From Piscirickettsia salmonis LF-89 = ATCC VR-1361 (GTDB taxonomy: Bacteria; Pseudomonadota; Gammaproteobacteria; Piscirickettsiales; Piscirickettsiaceae): a stretch of 33,724 bases of DNA. The position numbers and the translations under genes are program-made. Below are positions 1-7,622 of this stretch, one piece after another. Where the stretch lies: NCBI RefSeq assembly GCF_000297215.2, contig NZ_AMFF02000110.1, positions 30,247 through 63,970 of the forward strand. Direction: 5' to 3'. The notes beneath the pieces are model-generated. The model worked only from the letters and a program-made list of their open reading frames with translations. It did no database searches and was not told the DNA's origin. Position 1 is the stretch's first letter. The number at the start of each line of letters is the position of its first letter.

Positions 1-30
1 GCATCGTTTTTCCTTATTGTATTTTTTAAC

Positions 31-627
31 CTACTGATAGTAGGTCAGAAACTGTTGATCGAGCGCTATACTATGGTTCGACTTAGTTAAGATGTAGTAT
101 AAGGCTTCAGGAATAAGCGCGAGAATGATTAAAAAATCGCCCCACAGGGCAAGGTGGGAGTGTTGGTTAAAGTGCAAGCCCTGGATGTTAATGACTAATA
201 AGCCTACGGTAGCAAAACTAATACAGAGCAATTTAAATTTATTGAGTATTTCTTTGAGTAACAGCAGTGAAAATACTGTGATTAGCGCAGGTAAAGCGCT
301 GGTGATGATTCCGGCTATGCTGGCTGAAGTATAGCGCACGCCCCACAACATGAGTAGATTAAAAAGTACGCCAGCACAGCAGGCTTGAGCGAAGATAATA
401 AGCCAATCTTTGTGTTTGAGTTTAGTCAATGGAGTATATATGGGTGTTGATTTTTTAGATAAGCATAAACAAAACAGCAAGATCAGTGCATCTAGGCTAA
501 AGCGTACTTGCATGAGTAAGAGTATCGGCAAGTGAGTAACGAGGTACTTAGATGTGGTGATATTCATCCCGGTCATCAATTGGGCAAGAACTAAGAGGAT
601 AATCGATAAGGAGGGGTTTTGTCTCAT
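31..627 (-). CDS. EamA/DMT-family permease, short (probably truncated)
   Basis: A 198-residue, very hydrophobic protein with about six predicted membrane helices (roughly residues 7-28, 33-52, 74-98, 100-122, 130-147 and 160-180). The first four to five match the first half of an EamA-type drug/metabolite transporter, including the 'LWGVRYTSASIAGII' and 'ALPALITVFSLLLLKE' stretches typical of the family. Family members are normally about 280-300 residues with ten helices in two repeats, so this frame stops inside the second repeat. The stop is the TAG at the low-coordinate end, and only 30 further bases are visible, in which I see no clear continuation. It could be a frameshifted or truncated gene whose remainder lies outside the window. 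No clear Shine-Dalgarno precedes the start. It is divergent from trpR. The family call is fairly safe; substrate is unknown. Confidence 0.7.
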   Translation of the reverse strand: MRQNPSLSIILLVLAQLMTGMNITTSKYLVTHLPILLLMQVRFSLDALILLFCLCLSKKSTPIYTPLTKLKHKDWLIIFAQACCAGVLFNLLMLWGVRYTSASIAGIITSALPALITVFSLLLLKEILNKFKLLCISFATVGLLVINIQGLHFNQHSHLALWGDFLIILALIPEALYYILTKSNHSIALDQQFLTYYQ

Positions 628-737
628 AAATAAAATTAAGTTTAGTTGAATCGATAGCCGTTATTCTAGCATAGCTCGTTTTGGCTATGATGGACTCAAT
701 AAAAATAGCTAGATCAATGAGAACAGCTGCTTCTTTA

Positions 738-759
738 CTTAGGCGCCCTAAGATATAAT
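738..759 (+). promoter_or_regulatory. Dyad plus second -10 box upstream of trpR
   Basis: CTTAGG (738-743) and CCTAAG (747-752) form a perfect 6-bp dyad around CGC. A consensus -10 hexamer TATAAT follows at 754-759. The matching -35 region (731-736, TTCTTT) is poor, so the dyad would occupy the spacer of a weak promoter. It may be an operator or activator site for the trp operon or for the divergent permease gene. It does not match the TrpR operator consensus. Confidence 0.35.
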
Positions 760-772
760 GAGCAAATAAAAC

Positions 773-801
773 TTGACAGTCACTTTGTAACGTTATATAA
801 A
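773..801 (+). promoter_or_regulatory. Sigma70-type promoter of the trpR-trp operon
   Basis: A perfect -35 TTGACA (773-778) is followed after exactly 17 bases by TATAAA (796-801), a five-of-six -10 box. Transcription would begin around position 808, giving a leader of about 20 bases before the trpR ATG at 828. I see no leader peptide with tandem Trp codons here, so classical ribosome-mediated attenuation upstream of trpR is unlikely. Confidence 0.75.
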
Positions 802-827
802 TACACAAGACCTAGAGAGGTAATTTG

Positions 828-1115
828 ATGAATCAAGCAACAGAAGAAGGTTGGTGGCGTTTCATCGACTTATGTGCCGGTTTAGAAAAAGATCAGTTGA
901 GCCAAGTACTGAAGATTTTTCTAACTGCTGCAGAGGTGGATGATGTGTCAATGCGCACACTATTGGTGGGTGAATTATTGGCTGGCAAAAAAACACAAAG
1001 ACAGATTGCCGCCGATCTTGCTATCAGTATTACCAAAATTACCCGTGGGTCAAATGAATTAAAGCGAGTCGATAGTCACTTAAGGGCAATGCTGGAAGAA
1101 GCTCTCATCCAGTAA
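828..1115 (+). CDS. trpR: Trp operon repressor TrpR
   Basis: A 95-residue protein of the TrpR family, a homodimeric DNA-binding repressor that uses L-tryptophan as corepressor. The diagnostic central and C-terminal part is intact: 'TLLVGELLAGKKTQRQIAAD' leads into the helix-turn-helix and recognition helix 'ISITKITRGSNELK', closely matching E. coli TrpR (108 residues). The upstream in-frame TTG at 825 is possible, but ATG at 828 is preferred because GAGAGG at 815-820 is well placed. It is the first gene after the TTGACA/TATAAA promoter and is followed 43 bases later by trpE, so the repressor is probably co-transcribed with the pathway it controls, giving autoregulation. In E. coli trpR is unlinked to the trp operon; operon-linked trpR is known in Chlamydia, for example. 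Confidence 0.95.
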   Translation: MNQATEEGWWRFIDLCAGLEKDQLSQVLKIFLTAAEVDDVSMRTLLVGELLAGKKTQRQIAADLAISITKITRGSNELKRVDSHLRAMLEEALIQ

Positions 1116-1122
1116 ATTTGTC

Positions 1123-1152
1123 CTCCTGGTGCTACGGCCTTAGTACCAGGAG
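1123..1152 (+). promoter_or_regulatory. Hairpin sequestering the trpE Shine-Dalgarno; TrpR-operator-like dyad
   Basis: CTCCTGGTGCTA (1123-1134) pairs with TAGTACCAGGAG (1141-1152) over 12 bp with one G-U wobble and a six-base loop. The AGGAG (1148-1152) that must serve the trpE ATG at 1159 lies in the 3' arm and is fully paired. No U-tract follows, so it is not a simple terminator. As DNA, the 18 bases 1130-1147 have half-sites GTGCTA and TAGTAC at the same spacing as the TrpR consensus GTACTAGTTAACTAGTAC, though the centre differs. Both readings are inference. Confidence 0.55.
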
Positions 1153-1158
1153 TAAAGC

Positions 1159-2628
1159 ATGCTAGCATCATTATCGCACCAAGAATTTTTGGCTCTTGCT
1201 AAACAGCAAACACGCATTATCGTCTTTAAAGAAGCAAGCTTTGATGATTTTGGTGCGGTTGAATCATTTAGAAATATTCAAGCGATGGATGAAAAAGCGC
1301 TTTTGCTTGAAAGTGCTGATCCTGAGCATAAGCGTTTTCTAAGTACAACAATTGCCTCGCGCGCAGTTGCAGAATTATCTATTAAAAATAATCAGTGTGA
1401 ATATAGCACTGACAATAATACGCAGCGTGAGTTAGAGATTGAACCATTTGCTGTATTAAGAACCGCTTTGCAGCAATATCAAGCGGTTTCAGGCCAAATG
1501 TTACCTGGAGTGATTGGTGGCTCTTTTGGCTTTATTAGTTATGAGTCAGTCAAGCACTTACCTGGGATTAAAGACTTACAGCAAAGTGATAACCCAGATT
1601 ATATTTTTCGTTTTTATCAAGATCAAATTCATTATGACTATCAACAGCGTAAATTAATACTTGCTACTGTTGTTGATCTTGACAATGAAGCCGACGGCTA
1701 TTATCAGGCGTTAGACCGTATAGAAGTATTAACAACACAGGTTGCTTGTGAAAAACCGGTGGATGCTAAAATAAGCCCAAGTGGGGCGGATGTTTACCAA
1801 CATCTAGACGTGATCACTCAGGATGATCATTATGCGGATATGGTCGCGAAAGCTAAGCCTTATATTTTATCAGGTGATATTTTCCAGATGGTCCCATCTG
1901 CTGATTTTAAAGTGAAAATTAAATCAGATGCCTTGGTAATTTACCAACAGTTGAGAGCATTGAGCTGTGCACCTTATTTATGTTTTAGCCAAGTGGGTGG
2001 TCAAGACGTGATGGTGGCATCTCCGGAAGTACTCGTCAATGTTCATAATCAATTGATTGAAACTCGACCACTTGCAGGCACGGTACGTCTTCAATCTGGT
2101 GCTGATGAGGAGCAATTGGCCGTCCAACTGCAAAGCTCAGTTAAAGATGGTGCTGAGCATATGATGTTGGTTGATTTAGGTCGCAATGATTTAGGTAAAG
2201 TTGCAAAAGCAGGCTCTGTTAAAGTCACGGCTTTAAAAGAAGTACTTAAGCTCTCTCATGTGATGCATTTATCATCGACTGTCGTTGGTGAACTAAAGGA
2301 TGATTGTGATTTTTTTGATGCAATTTCTGCAACGCTACCTGCTGGAACCTTATCTGGTGCACCTAAAATTCGTGCAATGCAGCTGATTAACCAATTAGAA
2401 AATAGTCCGCGAGGCTATTATGGTGGCTGTTTTTGTATGGTTGATGCTGAACAAAATTTAACGAGTGCAATTGCTATTCGGATGTTATCGATTAAAAATG
2501 GCATTGGCACTATTCGTGCTGGTGGGGGAATTGTCCATGATTCTGATATTCAAGGTGAAGTGAATGAAAGACGAAATAAAGCCAGAATGTTATTAGAAGC
2601 AATTTTAGCTGCGGAGAAAAGCCAATGA
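1159..2628 (+). CDS. trpE: Anthranilate synthase component I (TrpE)
   Basis: A 489-residue chorismate-binding subunit that, with TrpG, converts chorismate and glutamine to anthranilate, the first committed step to tryptophan. The N-terminal domain contains the LLES motif (residues 49-52) associated with tryptophan feedback binding in TrpE. The C-terminal chorismate-binding domain (about 220-485) shows 'GDIFQMVPSADF', 'ETRPLAGTVR', 'HMMLVDLGRNDLGKVAKAGS', 'TLPAGTLSGAPKIRAMQLI' and 'GGGIVHDSDIQGE', all typical. Length is close to other proteobacterial TrpE proteins. The start is ATG 1159, with AGGAG six bases upstream but inside a stable hairpin. The stop overlaps trpG by four bases (ATGA), consistent with translational coupling of the two subunits. 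Confidence 0.96.
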   Translation: MLASLSHQEFLALAKQQTRIIVFKEASFDDFGAVESFRNIQAMDEKALLLESADPEHKRFLSTTIASRAVAELSIKNNQCEYSTDNNTQRELEIEPFAVLRTALQQYQAVSGQMLPGVIGGSFGFISYESVKHLPGIKDLQQSDNPDYIFRFYQDQIHYDYQQRKLILATVVDLDNEADGYYQALDRIEVLTTQVACEKPVDAKISPSGADVYQHLDVITQDDHYADMVAKAKPYILSGDIFQMVPSADFKVKIKSDALVIYQQLRALSCAPYLCFSQVGGQDVMVASPEVLVNVHNQLIETRPLAGTVRLQSGADEEQLAVQLQSSVKDGAEHMMLVDLGRNDLGKVAKAGSVKVTALKEVLKLSHVMHLSSTVVGELKDDCDFFDAISATLPAGTLSGAPKIRAMQLINQLENSPRGYYGGCFCMVDAEQNLTSAIAIRMLSIKNGIGTIRAGGGIVHDSDIQGEVNERRNKARMLLEAILAAEKSQ

Positions 2629-3203
2629 TTTTATTAATTGATAATTATGATAGCTTTACCTTTAACCTTTATCAGCAGCTGATTGAGCTGGATCAGGACG
2701 TTAAAATTGTCAAAAATGATGAGGTCACAGCAAGAGAGGTCATCGCTTTAGCACCACAAGCAATTATTATTTCTCCAGGGCCTGGTCGGCCTGATGATGC
2801 GGGAAATTGCTTGGAAATCGTTAGAGAATGTTCGAAAACTATCCCGATTTTAGGGGTGTGTTTGGGGCACCAGGTTATTGCTAATGCTTTTGGTGGCGAT
2901 ATTGTCAGCTCAGATGAGATTATTCATGGTAAAGATGACTATATTTATCATGATCGCAGTATGTTATTTTCTGGCTTAAAATTACCTTTTCCAGCAGCGC
3001 GCTATCACTCTTTAATCGTTGATAAGGAGTCAATCAGAGAGAGTTTTAATATTCATGGCGAAGTCGCTGATGAAACAGTGATGGCAATTTCTCATAAAAG
3101 TTTGCCTTTGTATGGTGTGCAGTTTCATCCTGAATCTATTTTAACGCCGAACGGTCAGAACATCATCAAGAATTTTTTAAATGCGGCAGTGGAGCTTCAC
3201 TGA
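2625..3203 (+). CDS. trpG: Anthranilate synthase glutamine amidotransferase (TrpG)
   Basis: A 192-residue class I glutamine amidotransferase that supplies ammonia to TrpE. The signature 'LLIDNYDSFTFNLYQ' is at the N-terminus. The nucleophile motif 'GVCLGHQ' gives Cys79, and 'GVQFHPES' gives His168 and Glu170 to complete the triad; the oxyanion 'PGPGRPDDAG' is at 51-60. It is monofunctional, not fused to TrpD as in enteric bacteria. PabA proteins look very similar and some serve both folate and tryptophan synthesis, but the position between trpE and trpD with a 4-base overlap makes TrpG the best name. Confidence 0.94.
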   Translation: MILLIDNYDSFTFNLYQQLIELDQDVKIVKNDEVTAREVIALAPQAIIISPGPGRPDDAGNCLEIVRECSKTIPILGVCLGHQVIANAFGGDIVSSDEIIHGKDDYIYHDRSMLFSGLKLPFPAARYHSLIVDKESIRESFNIHGEVADETVMAISHKSLPLYGVQFHPESILTPNGQNIIKNFLNAAVELH

Positions 3204-3204
3204 A

Positions 3205-4203
3205 ATGCTACAACAGGCTGTAAAAAAGTTGCTCTATCAAGAAAATTTAACTTTAACTGAAAGTTATCATGCTGCAAAAGAATTATTTATAACTGATAAT
3301 ATTGCTCTATCCGCAGCATTTTTAAGTTTGCTTGCAGCTAAAGGTGAAAGTGTTGATGAATTTTTAGGTATCATTCAGGTTGCAAAAGAGCAGCAGGCGC
3401 CAATTACAGTGACTCAGCCTGCGCTTGATATTGTTGGTACCGGTGGTGATGGTGCGAATACAGTCAATATATCAACAGCTGCGGCTATTTTAGCAGCAAG
3501 TTGTGGTGTTAAAGTTGTAAAGCATGGTAACCGAGCATCAACCTCTGCATGTGGTTCAGCTGATGTATTAGAAGCGTTCGGAATTAATTTATATGCGGAT
3601 GAAGCTAAAATTCAGTCTGCACTTGCCAAGCATAACATTGGCTTTTTTTTCGCCCAAATGTTTCACCCAAGTTTTGCTCATATTAAAAGTACACGTAAAG
3701 CACTGGGGATTCCAACCTGCTTTAATTTAATGGGACCACTATTAAATCCGGCACAGGCGGATTACTTAATTATTGGTGTTGCTAATAAAGAGTGTTTAGT
3801 CTTGCTTGCTAATGTGTTAGCTAAAATGAGTATTAAAAAAGCGTTACTTGTCTGTGGTGATGGTGTTGATGAGCTGACAACACATGCAGTTACAGAGTGT
3901 TTAGAGGTAATGAACGGTAAAATTCAGGAAAAAGTAATTAACCCTGAAGAGCTAGGTTTTAAAAAATGCCAATTAAATGATTTGGCTGGTGGCGATAAAA
4001 ATTTTAATTCGCGTAAAATTCTGGATATTTTCGAGGGGCAGCAAAGCCCACTTGCCGATACAGTAATCCTAAATGCAGCCGCGGCCGTTGAAGTTTATGG
4101 TATTACTAACTCACTATCTTTAGCTATTGATCTGGTGCGTGAGTCCATCGCAGAGGGTAAGGCGCTAACAACATTAGCAGGATTAATTCAGGAGCAAAGT
4201 TAA
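3205..4203 (+). CDS. trpD: Anthranilate phosphoribosyltransferase (TrpD)
   Basis: A 332-residue enzyme that transfers phosphoribose from PRPP to anthranilate. The family hallmarks are visible: the PRPP-binding 'GTGGDGANTVNISTAAA', then 'KHGNRASTSACGSADVLEA', then 'FAQMFHPSFAHIKSTRKALG' and 'FNLMGPLLNPA'. An in-frame ATG at 3181 would add eight residues and overlap trpG by 23 bases, but it has no Shine-Dalgarno. ATG at 3205, two bases after the trpG stop with GGAG at 3190-3193, gives the usual family N-terminus 'MLQQAVKKLL', so I chose it. It is a stand-alone protein of normal length. Confidence 0.94.
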   Translation: MLQQAVKKLLYQENLTLTESYHAAKELFITDNIALSAAFLSLLAAKGESVDEFLGIIQVAKEQQAPITVTQPALDIVGTGGDGANTVNISTAAAILAASCGVKVVKHGNRASTSACGSADVLEAFGINLYADEAKIQSALAKHNIGFFFAQMFHPSFAHIKSTRKALGIPTCFNLMGPLLNPAQADYLIIGVANKECLVLLANVLAKMSIKKALLVCGDGVDELTTHAVTECLEVMNGKIQEKVINPEELGFKKCQLNDLAGGDKNFNSRKILDIFEGQQSPLADTVILNAAAAVEVYGITNSLSLAIDLVRESIAEGKALTTLAGLIQEQS

Positions 4204-4206
4204 ATC

Positions 4207-4983
4207 ATGAATTTTATTGATAAAATGATAGCGATTAAAAAAGAAGAAATTACCGAAATAGATGCTAAGGATATTTTTCAGCGTTTAGAAAATATGAGTG
4301 TGGTTGAGTTATCAAAAAAAGAGTTTTTGCCTGATCAATTTAATATTATTGCTGAAATCAAGCGTAGCTCACCTTCTAAAGGTCATTTAGCTAAAATTAA
4401 TGATCCGATTGCGTTAGCTCATCAATATGCTCAAGGGGGTGTGCAAGCGATCTCTGTTTTGACCGAAGAAAAATACTTTAATGGCTCATTAGAGGATTTA
4501 AAGCAAGTCTCAGATAGCCTAATTGATACGAACATTGCAGTATTACGCAAAGATTTTATCATCGATGAGTTACAAATTTATCAAGCGGCAGCGTTTGGTG
4601 CCAGCGCGGTATTACTGATTACTTCAATGGTTAAAGGTCAGTTAGTTCATTTAATTAAAGTTGCGCTTGAAGTTGGTTTGCAACCTTTTGTGGAAACACA
4701 CAGCCTTGATGATATTAAGTGTGCTGAAGATGCGGGTGCGAAAATATTAGGGATTAATAATCGCAACTTGCATACATTAGGCATTGATCCTGAGCATTGC
4801 TTGCGTATGATCGATCATGTGACGATAAGTACAGATATTAAGGTGGTTGCAGAGTCTGGCATACATTCTATTGAACAGGTGCAAGCGATGAAAAAATCTG
4901 GTTTTACTGCGACTTTAATTGGTGAATTGCTTGTTAAAAGTAATGATCCTACTGCTTTAATTCAAACTATGTTAAAAGATTGA
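4207..4983 (+). CDS. trpC: Indole-3-glycerol-phosphate synthase (TrpC)
   Basis: A 258-residue TIM-barrel enzyme that closes the indole ring from CdRP. The conserved segments are 'IIAEIKRSSPSKG' (residues 47-59, with Glu50 and Lys52), 'VLTEEKYFNGSLEDL' (84-98), 'VLRKDFIIDELQI' (112-124, with Lys115), 'LGINNRNL' and 'VAESGIH'. It is monofunctional, unlike the TrpC-TrpF fusion of E. coli. It begins three bases after the trpD stop and is followed 21 bases later by trpF. Confidence 0.95.
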   Translation: MNFIDKMIAIKKEEITEIDAKDIFQRLENMSVVELSKKEFLPDQFNIIAEIKRSSPSKGHLAKINDPIALAHQYAQGGVQAISVLTEEKYFNGSLEDLKQVSDSLIDTNIAVLRKDFIIDELQIYQAAAFGASAVLLITSMVKGQLVHLIKVALEVGLQPFVETHSLDDIKCAEDAGAKILGINNRNLHTLGIDPEHCLRMIDHVTISTDIKVVAESGIHSIEQVQAMKKSGFTATLIGELLVKSNDPTALIQTMLKD

Positions 4984-5004
4984 TAAATTAATTAGGTTAA
5001 TTGT

Positions 5005-5676
5005 ATGGTTCAGGTGAAAATTTGTGGCATTAAGACAATGAAAGATGCCAAAGTTGCGATTGCTGCGGGTGCGCGTTATATTGGTTTGAATTTTGAAGAA
5101 AAATCGCCGCGGTATGTAACTATGCAAGAAGCGATTGATCTTAGTTCATTGATTATCGGTGAAAATGCAATTCCTGTGGGTGTTTTTACACATCACCATG
5201 CTGAGCAAATTGCTGATATTGTTCGTGCTTGTAATTTAACAGCTGTGCAATTGCATGGTGAGCGTGCTCGTCTTGCCTGTGATGATTTAGCTATCGATTT
5301 AAAAAGAATTTACGTAGTAGAGTTTGATCAGGCTGGCAATATTCATGTTGGTGCTGATCAAGAGATTGATGATTGTTTAAAAAAATTAGACAAAAATAGA
5401 GATTATTTATTATTTGATTCGACATTGCCTGGTAGAGGACAAGAAACAAATATAAACAAAAAAAATAGTTTAATTAATATCAATGGTTTTCGTTATTTTA
5501 TTGCGGGTGGCTTAAATATTAATAATATTCAAGAGAAGATTTGTGAATATCAACCTTATGGGGTTGATGTTGCCAGTGGCGTTGAATCAGTTCGAGGTGT
5601 GAAATCGCAGACTTTAATAAAACAGTTTATTTATTTAGCTCAGTTCCAAGGAGAGCCTCATGTTGCGAACGCTTAA
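5005..5676 (+). CDS. trpF: Phosphoribosylanthranilate isomerase (TrpF)
   Basis: A 223-residue TIM-barrel isomerase that converts PRA to CdRP. The N-terminal 'VKICGIKTMKDA' supplies the catalytic Cys7, and 'LLFDSTLPGRGQET' supplies the catalytic Asp138; 'AVQLHGE' and 'FIAGGLNINNI' are also present. The segment around residues 148-175 is unusually rich in Asn, Ile and Lys, with many A/T codons, but the frame is intact. The last 17 bases overlap the start of trpB. Confidence 0.94.
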   Translation: MVQVKICGIKTMKDAKVAIAAGARYIGLNFEEKSPRYVTMQEAIDLSSLIIGENAIPVGVFTHHHAEQIADIVRACNLTAVQLHGERARLACDDLAIDLKRIYVVEFDQAGNIHVGADQEIDDCLKKLDKNRDYLLFDSTLPGRGQETNINKKNSLININGFRYFIAGGLNINNIQEKICEYQPYGVDVASGVESVRGVKSQTLIKQFIYLAQFQGEPHVANA

Positions 5677-6859
5677 GGCTGTTGATCATTATTTTGGTGA
5701 ATTTGGTGGACAGTTTATTCCAGAAATTCTCGTTGATCCTGTGAATGAAATTAATGATTTATTTAATCAGGTGATGAGTGATAGTGTATTTACGAATGAT
5801 TTATTACAGATGTTACGTGAATACGCTGGGCGGCCGACCCCGTTAACTTATGCTGGGCGTTTTAGTGAATTTTTAGGGCATAATCTTCAGGTTTATTTAA
5901 AACGTGAAGATTTATTACATACTGGAGCACATAAGCTTAATAATGCACTAGGTCAGTGTTTATTTGCTAAAAAGTTAGGTAAAAAGCGAATTATTGCAGA
6001 AACTGGTGCCGGTCAACATGGGGTGGCAACGGCAACTGCCTGCGCACGTTTAGGACTTGAGTGCATTATTTATATGGGTGTCGTTGATATGGTGCGCCAA
6101 GCGCCGAATGTGCAGCGGATGAAGCTCCTAGGGGCGACTGTAATTGGGGTGGAGACTGGGACGAAAACACTGAAAGATGCAGTGAATGCGGCACTTAGGG
6201 ATTGGGCCGCAAGCTTTGATCATACGCACTATTGCTTAGGCTCAGCATTAGGGCCGGCACCTTTTCCTGAAATGGTGGCGACTTTTCAAGCGATTATTGG
6301 CCAAGAAGTCCATGAACAGGCATTGAAGGCACTGGGTCAGCGTCCAGATGCGATTGTCGCATGTGTCGGTGGTGGTTCGAATGCTATTGGCATTTTTGCT
6401 GAATTTATCCCCTATGATGAGGTGGCGCTTATTGGTGTGGAAGCTGGTGGAGTGGGTAAGTTAGCCGGTGAACATGCAGCGCGCTTTTTCGATAAGCAAG
6501 TGGGTGTATTGCATGGGGTAAAAAGCTATGTATTGCAGGATAATGATGGACAAATCAGTGAAACACATTCGATTTCTGCCGGCTTAGATTATCCATCGAT
6601 TGCTCCACAACATGCCTATTTACAAGACAGTGGCCGTGCTCAGTACTCGTTTGCCAATGATGATGAGGCCCTAGCGGCAATGCAAAATTTGGCGCGCCTT
6701 GAAGGGATTATTCCCGCCCTGGAGTCTTCACATGCCTTGGCTTACGTGACACGCGAGAAAGAGCAGTTAGCCGGTCAGCAGGTGGTGATTAACTTATCTG
6801 GACGTGGGGATAAAGATCTTGGTCAAGTTGAGCAATATTTGAGCCAGGAGGAGGTATAA
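5660..6859 (+). CDS. trpB: Tryptophan synthase beta chain (TrpB)
   Basis: A 399-residue PLP enzyme that condenses indole with serine. 'FGEFGGQFIPEIL' starts the fold. The PLP lysine is Lys92 in 'GAHKLNNALGQ', the catalytic Glu113 is in 'IAETGAGQHGVATA', and the phosphate-binding loop is 'VGGGSNAIG'. This is the canonical TrpB1 type, about 400 residues and paired with trpA. The start ATG has AAGGAG at 5648-5653 and lies within the end of trpF (17-base overlap), which suggests translational coupling. Confidence 0.97.
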   Translation: MLRTLKAVDHYFGEFGGQFIPEILVDPVNEINDLFNQVMSDSVFTNDLLQMLREYAGRPTPLTYAGRFSEFLGHNLQVYLKREDLLHTGAHKLNNALGQCLFAKKLGKKRIIAETGAGQHGVATATACARLGLECIIYMGVVDMVRQAPNVQRMKLLGATVIGVETGTKTLKDAVNAALRDWAASFDHTHYCLGSALGPAPFPEMVATFQAIIGQEVHEQALKALGQRPDAIVACVGGGSNAIGIFAEFIPYDEVALIGVEAGGVGKLAGEHAARFFDKQVGVLHGVKSYVLQDNDGQISETHSISAGLDYPSIAPQHAYLQDSGRAQYSFANDDEALAAMQNLARLEGIIPALESSHALAYVTREKEQLAGQQVVINLSGRGDKDLGQVEQYLSQEEV

Positions 6860-6860
6860 A

Positions 6861-7619
6861 TTGAGTATTTCAACCGTATTTAATAATAAGCAGCCCTTTA
6901 TTGCCTATATTACCGCAGGTCACATTTCTGTGGAGCAAACGATAGAGTCAATTTTAAGCTTAGAGCGTGCAGGGGTGGATATTGTCGAGTTAGGAGTACC
7001 TTTTTCTGACCCCGTGGCGGATGGGCCGGTGATTCAGCAGGCAATGACACGTGCCTTAAAGCAACAAATAACTTTTGATGATGTGATTTATATCATCGAG
7101 AAAGTGCGTGAACATTCGGCGATTCCGCTGGTTTTATTTAGTTATTACAATCCAATTTTAAAGCATGGTGAGTGTTTTTATCAGCGCAGTCAGCAAGCGG
7201 GTGTAGATGCGATCTTGGTGGTTGATTTGCCATTAGAGGAAATGGCTGAGCATATTCAGCTCTGTCAGCGTTATAATTTACAGATTATCCCGTTAATTAC
7301 CAATACAATGGCGCTGTCACGGGTTAAAGAATCTGCTGCATTAGATAGTCCTTTCCTTTATTATGTAAGTCGTAAAGGCGTCACCGGTGTGCAGGCGCAG
7401 TCAAATATTGTCACTACCAAAGTTCACCTTGCCAAGGTGAAAGAAGTCGCACAAAAGCCGGTCGCCATTGGTTTTGGTATAGGCTGTAAGAACAGTGCTA
7501 AAGAAGCGCTCGCTGTTGCTGATGGCTTTGTGGTAGGTTCGTATATTGTTAATTTAATTGAACAAGCACTGCATCCAGAACAAATAGAAACATTAGTTAA
7601 GAACATTGACCCGAGGTAA
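6861..7619 (+). CDS. trpA: Tryptophan synthase alpha chain (TrpA), TTG start
   Basis: A 252-residue TIM-barrel subunit that cleaves indole-3-glycerol phosphate and passes indole to TrpB. The catalytic residues Glu43 and Asp54 lie in 'VELGVPFSDPVADGP'; 'PFIAYITAGHIS', 'LLVVDLPLEE'-type strand 6 and 'YYVSRKGVTG' are also conserved. The start appears to be TTG at 6861, one base after the trpB stop, with a strong GGAGGAGGT (6847-6855) at correct distance. No in-frame ATG could replace it without losing conserved sequence. The weak start codon with a very strong ribosome site may help balance alpha and beta subunits (inference). Confidence 0.95.
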   Translation: MSISTVFNNKQPFIAYITAGHISVEQTIESILSLERAGVDIVELGVPFSDPVADGPVIQQAMTRALKQQITFDDVIYIIEKVREHSAIPLVLFSYYNPILKHGECFYQRSQQAGVDAILVVDLPLEEMAEHIQLCQRYNLQIIPLITNTMALSRVKESAALDSPFLYYVSRKGVTGVQAQSNIVTTKVHLAKVKEVAQKPVAIGFGIGCKNSAKEALAVADGFVVGSYIVNLIEQALHPEQIETLVKNIDPR

Positions 7620-7622
7620 ATA

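Noticed and set aside
548-808. 86-residue minus-strand ORF between the permease and trpR
   Set aside because: It overlaps the permease start and the trp promoter, has no ribosome site and no recognisable composition; it is a chance frame.
809-821. ACCT-AGAG-AGGT dyad covering the trpR ribosome site as a TrpR operator or hairpin
   Set aside because: The arms are only 4 bp and it does not match the operator consensus beyond a CTAG core; likely incidental to the AGAGAGG ribosome site.
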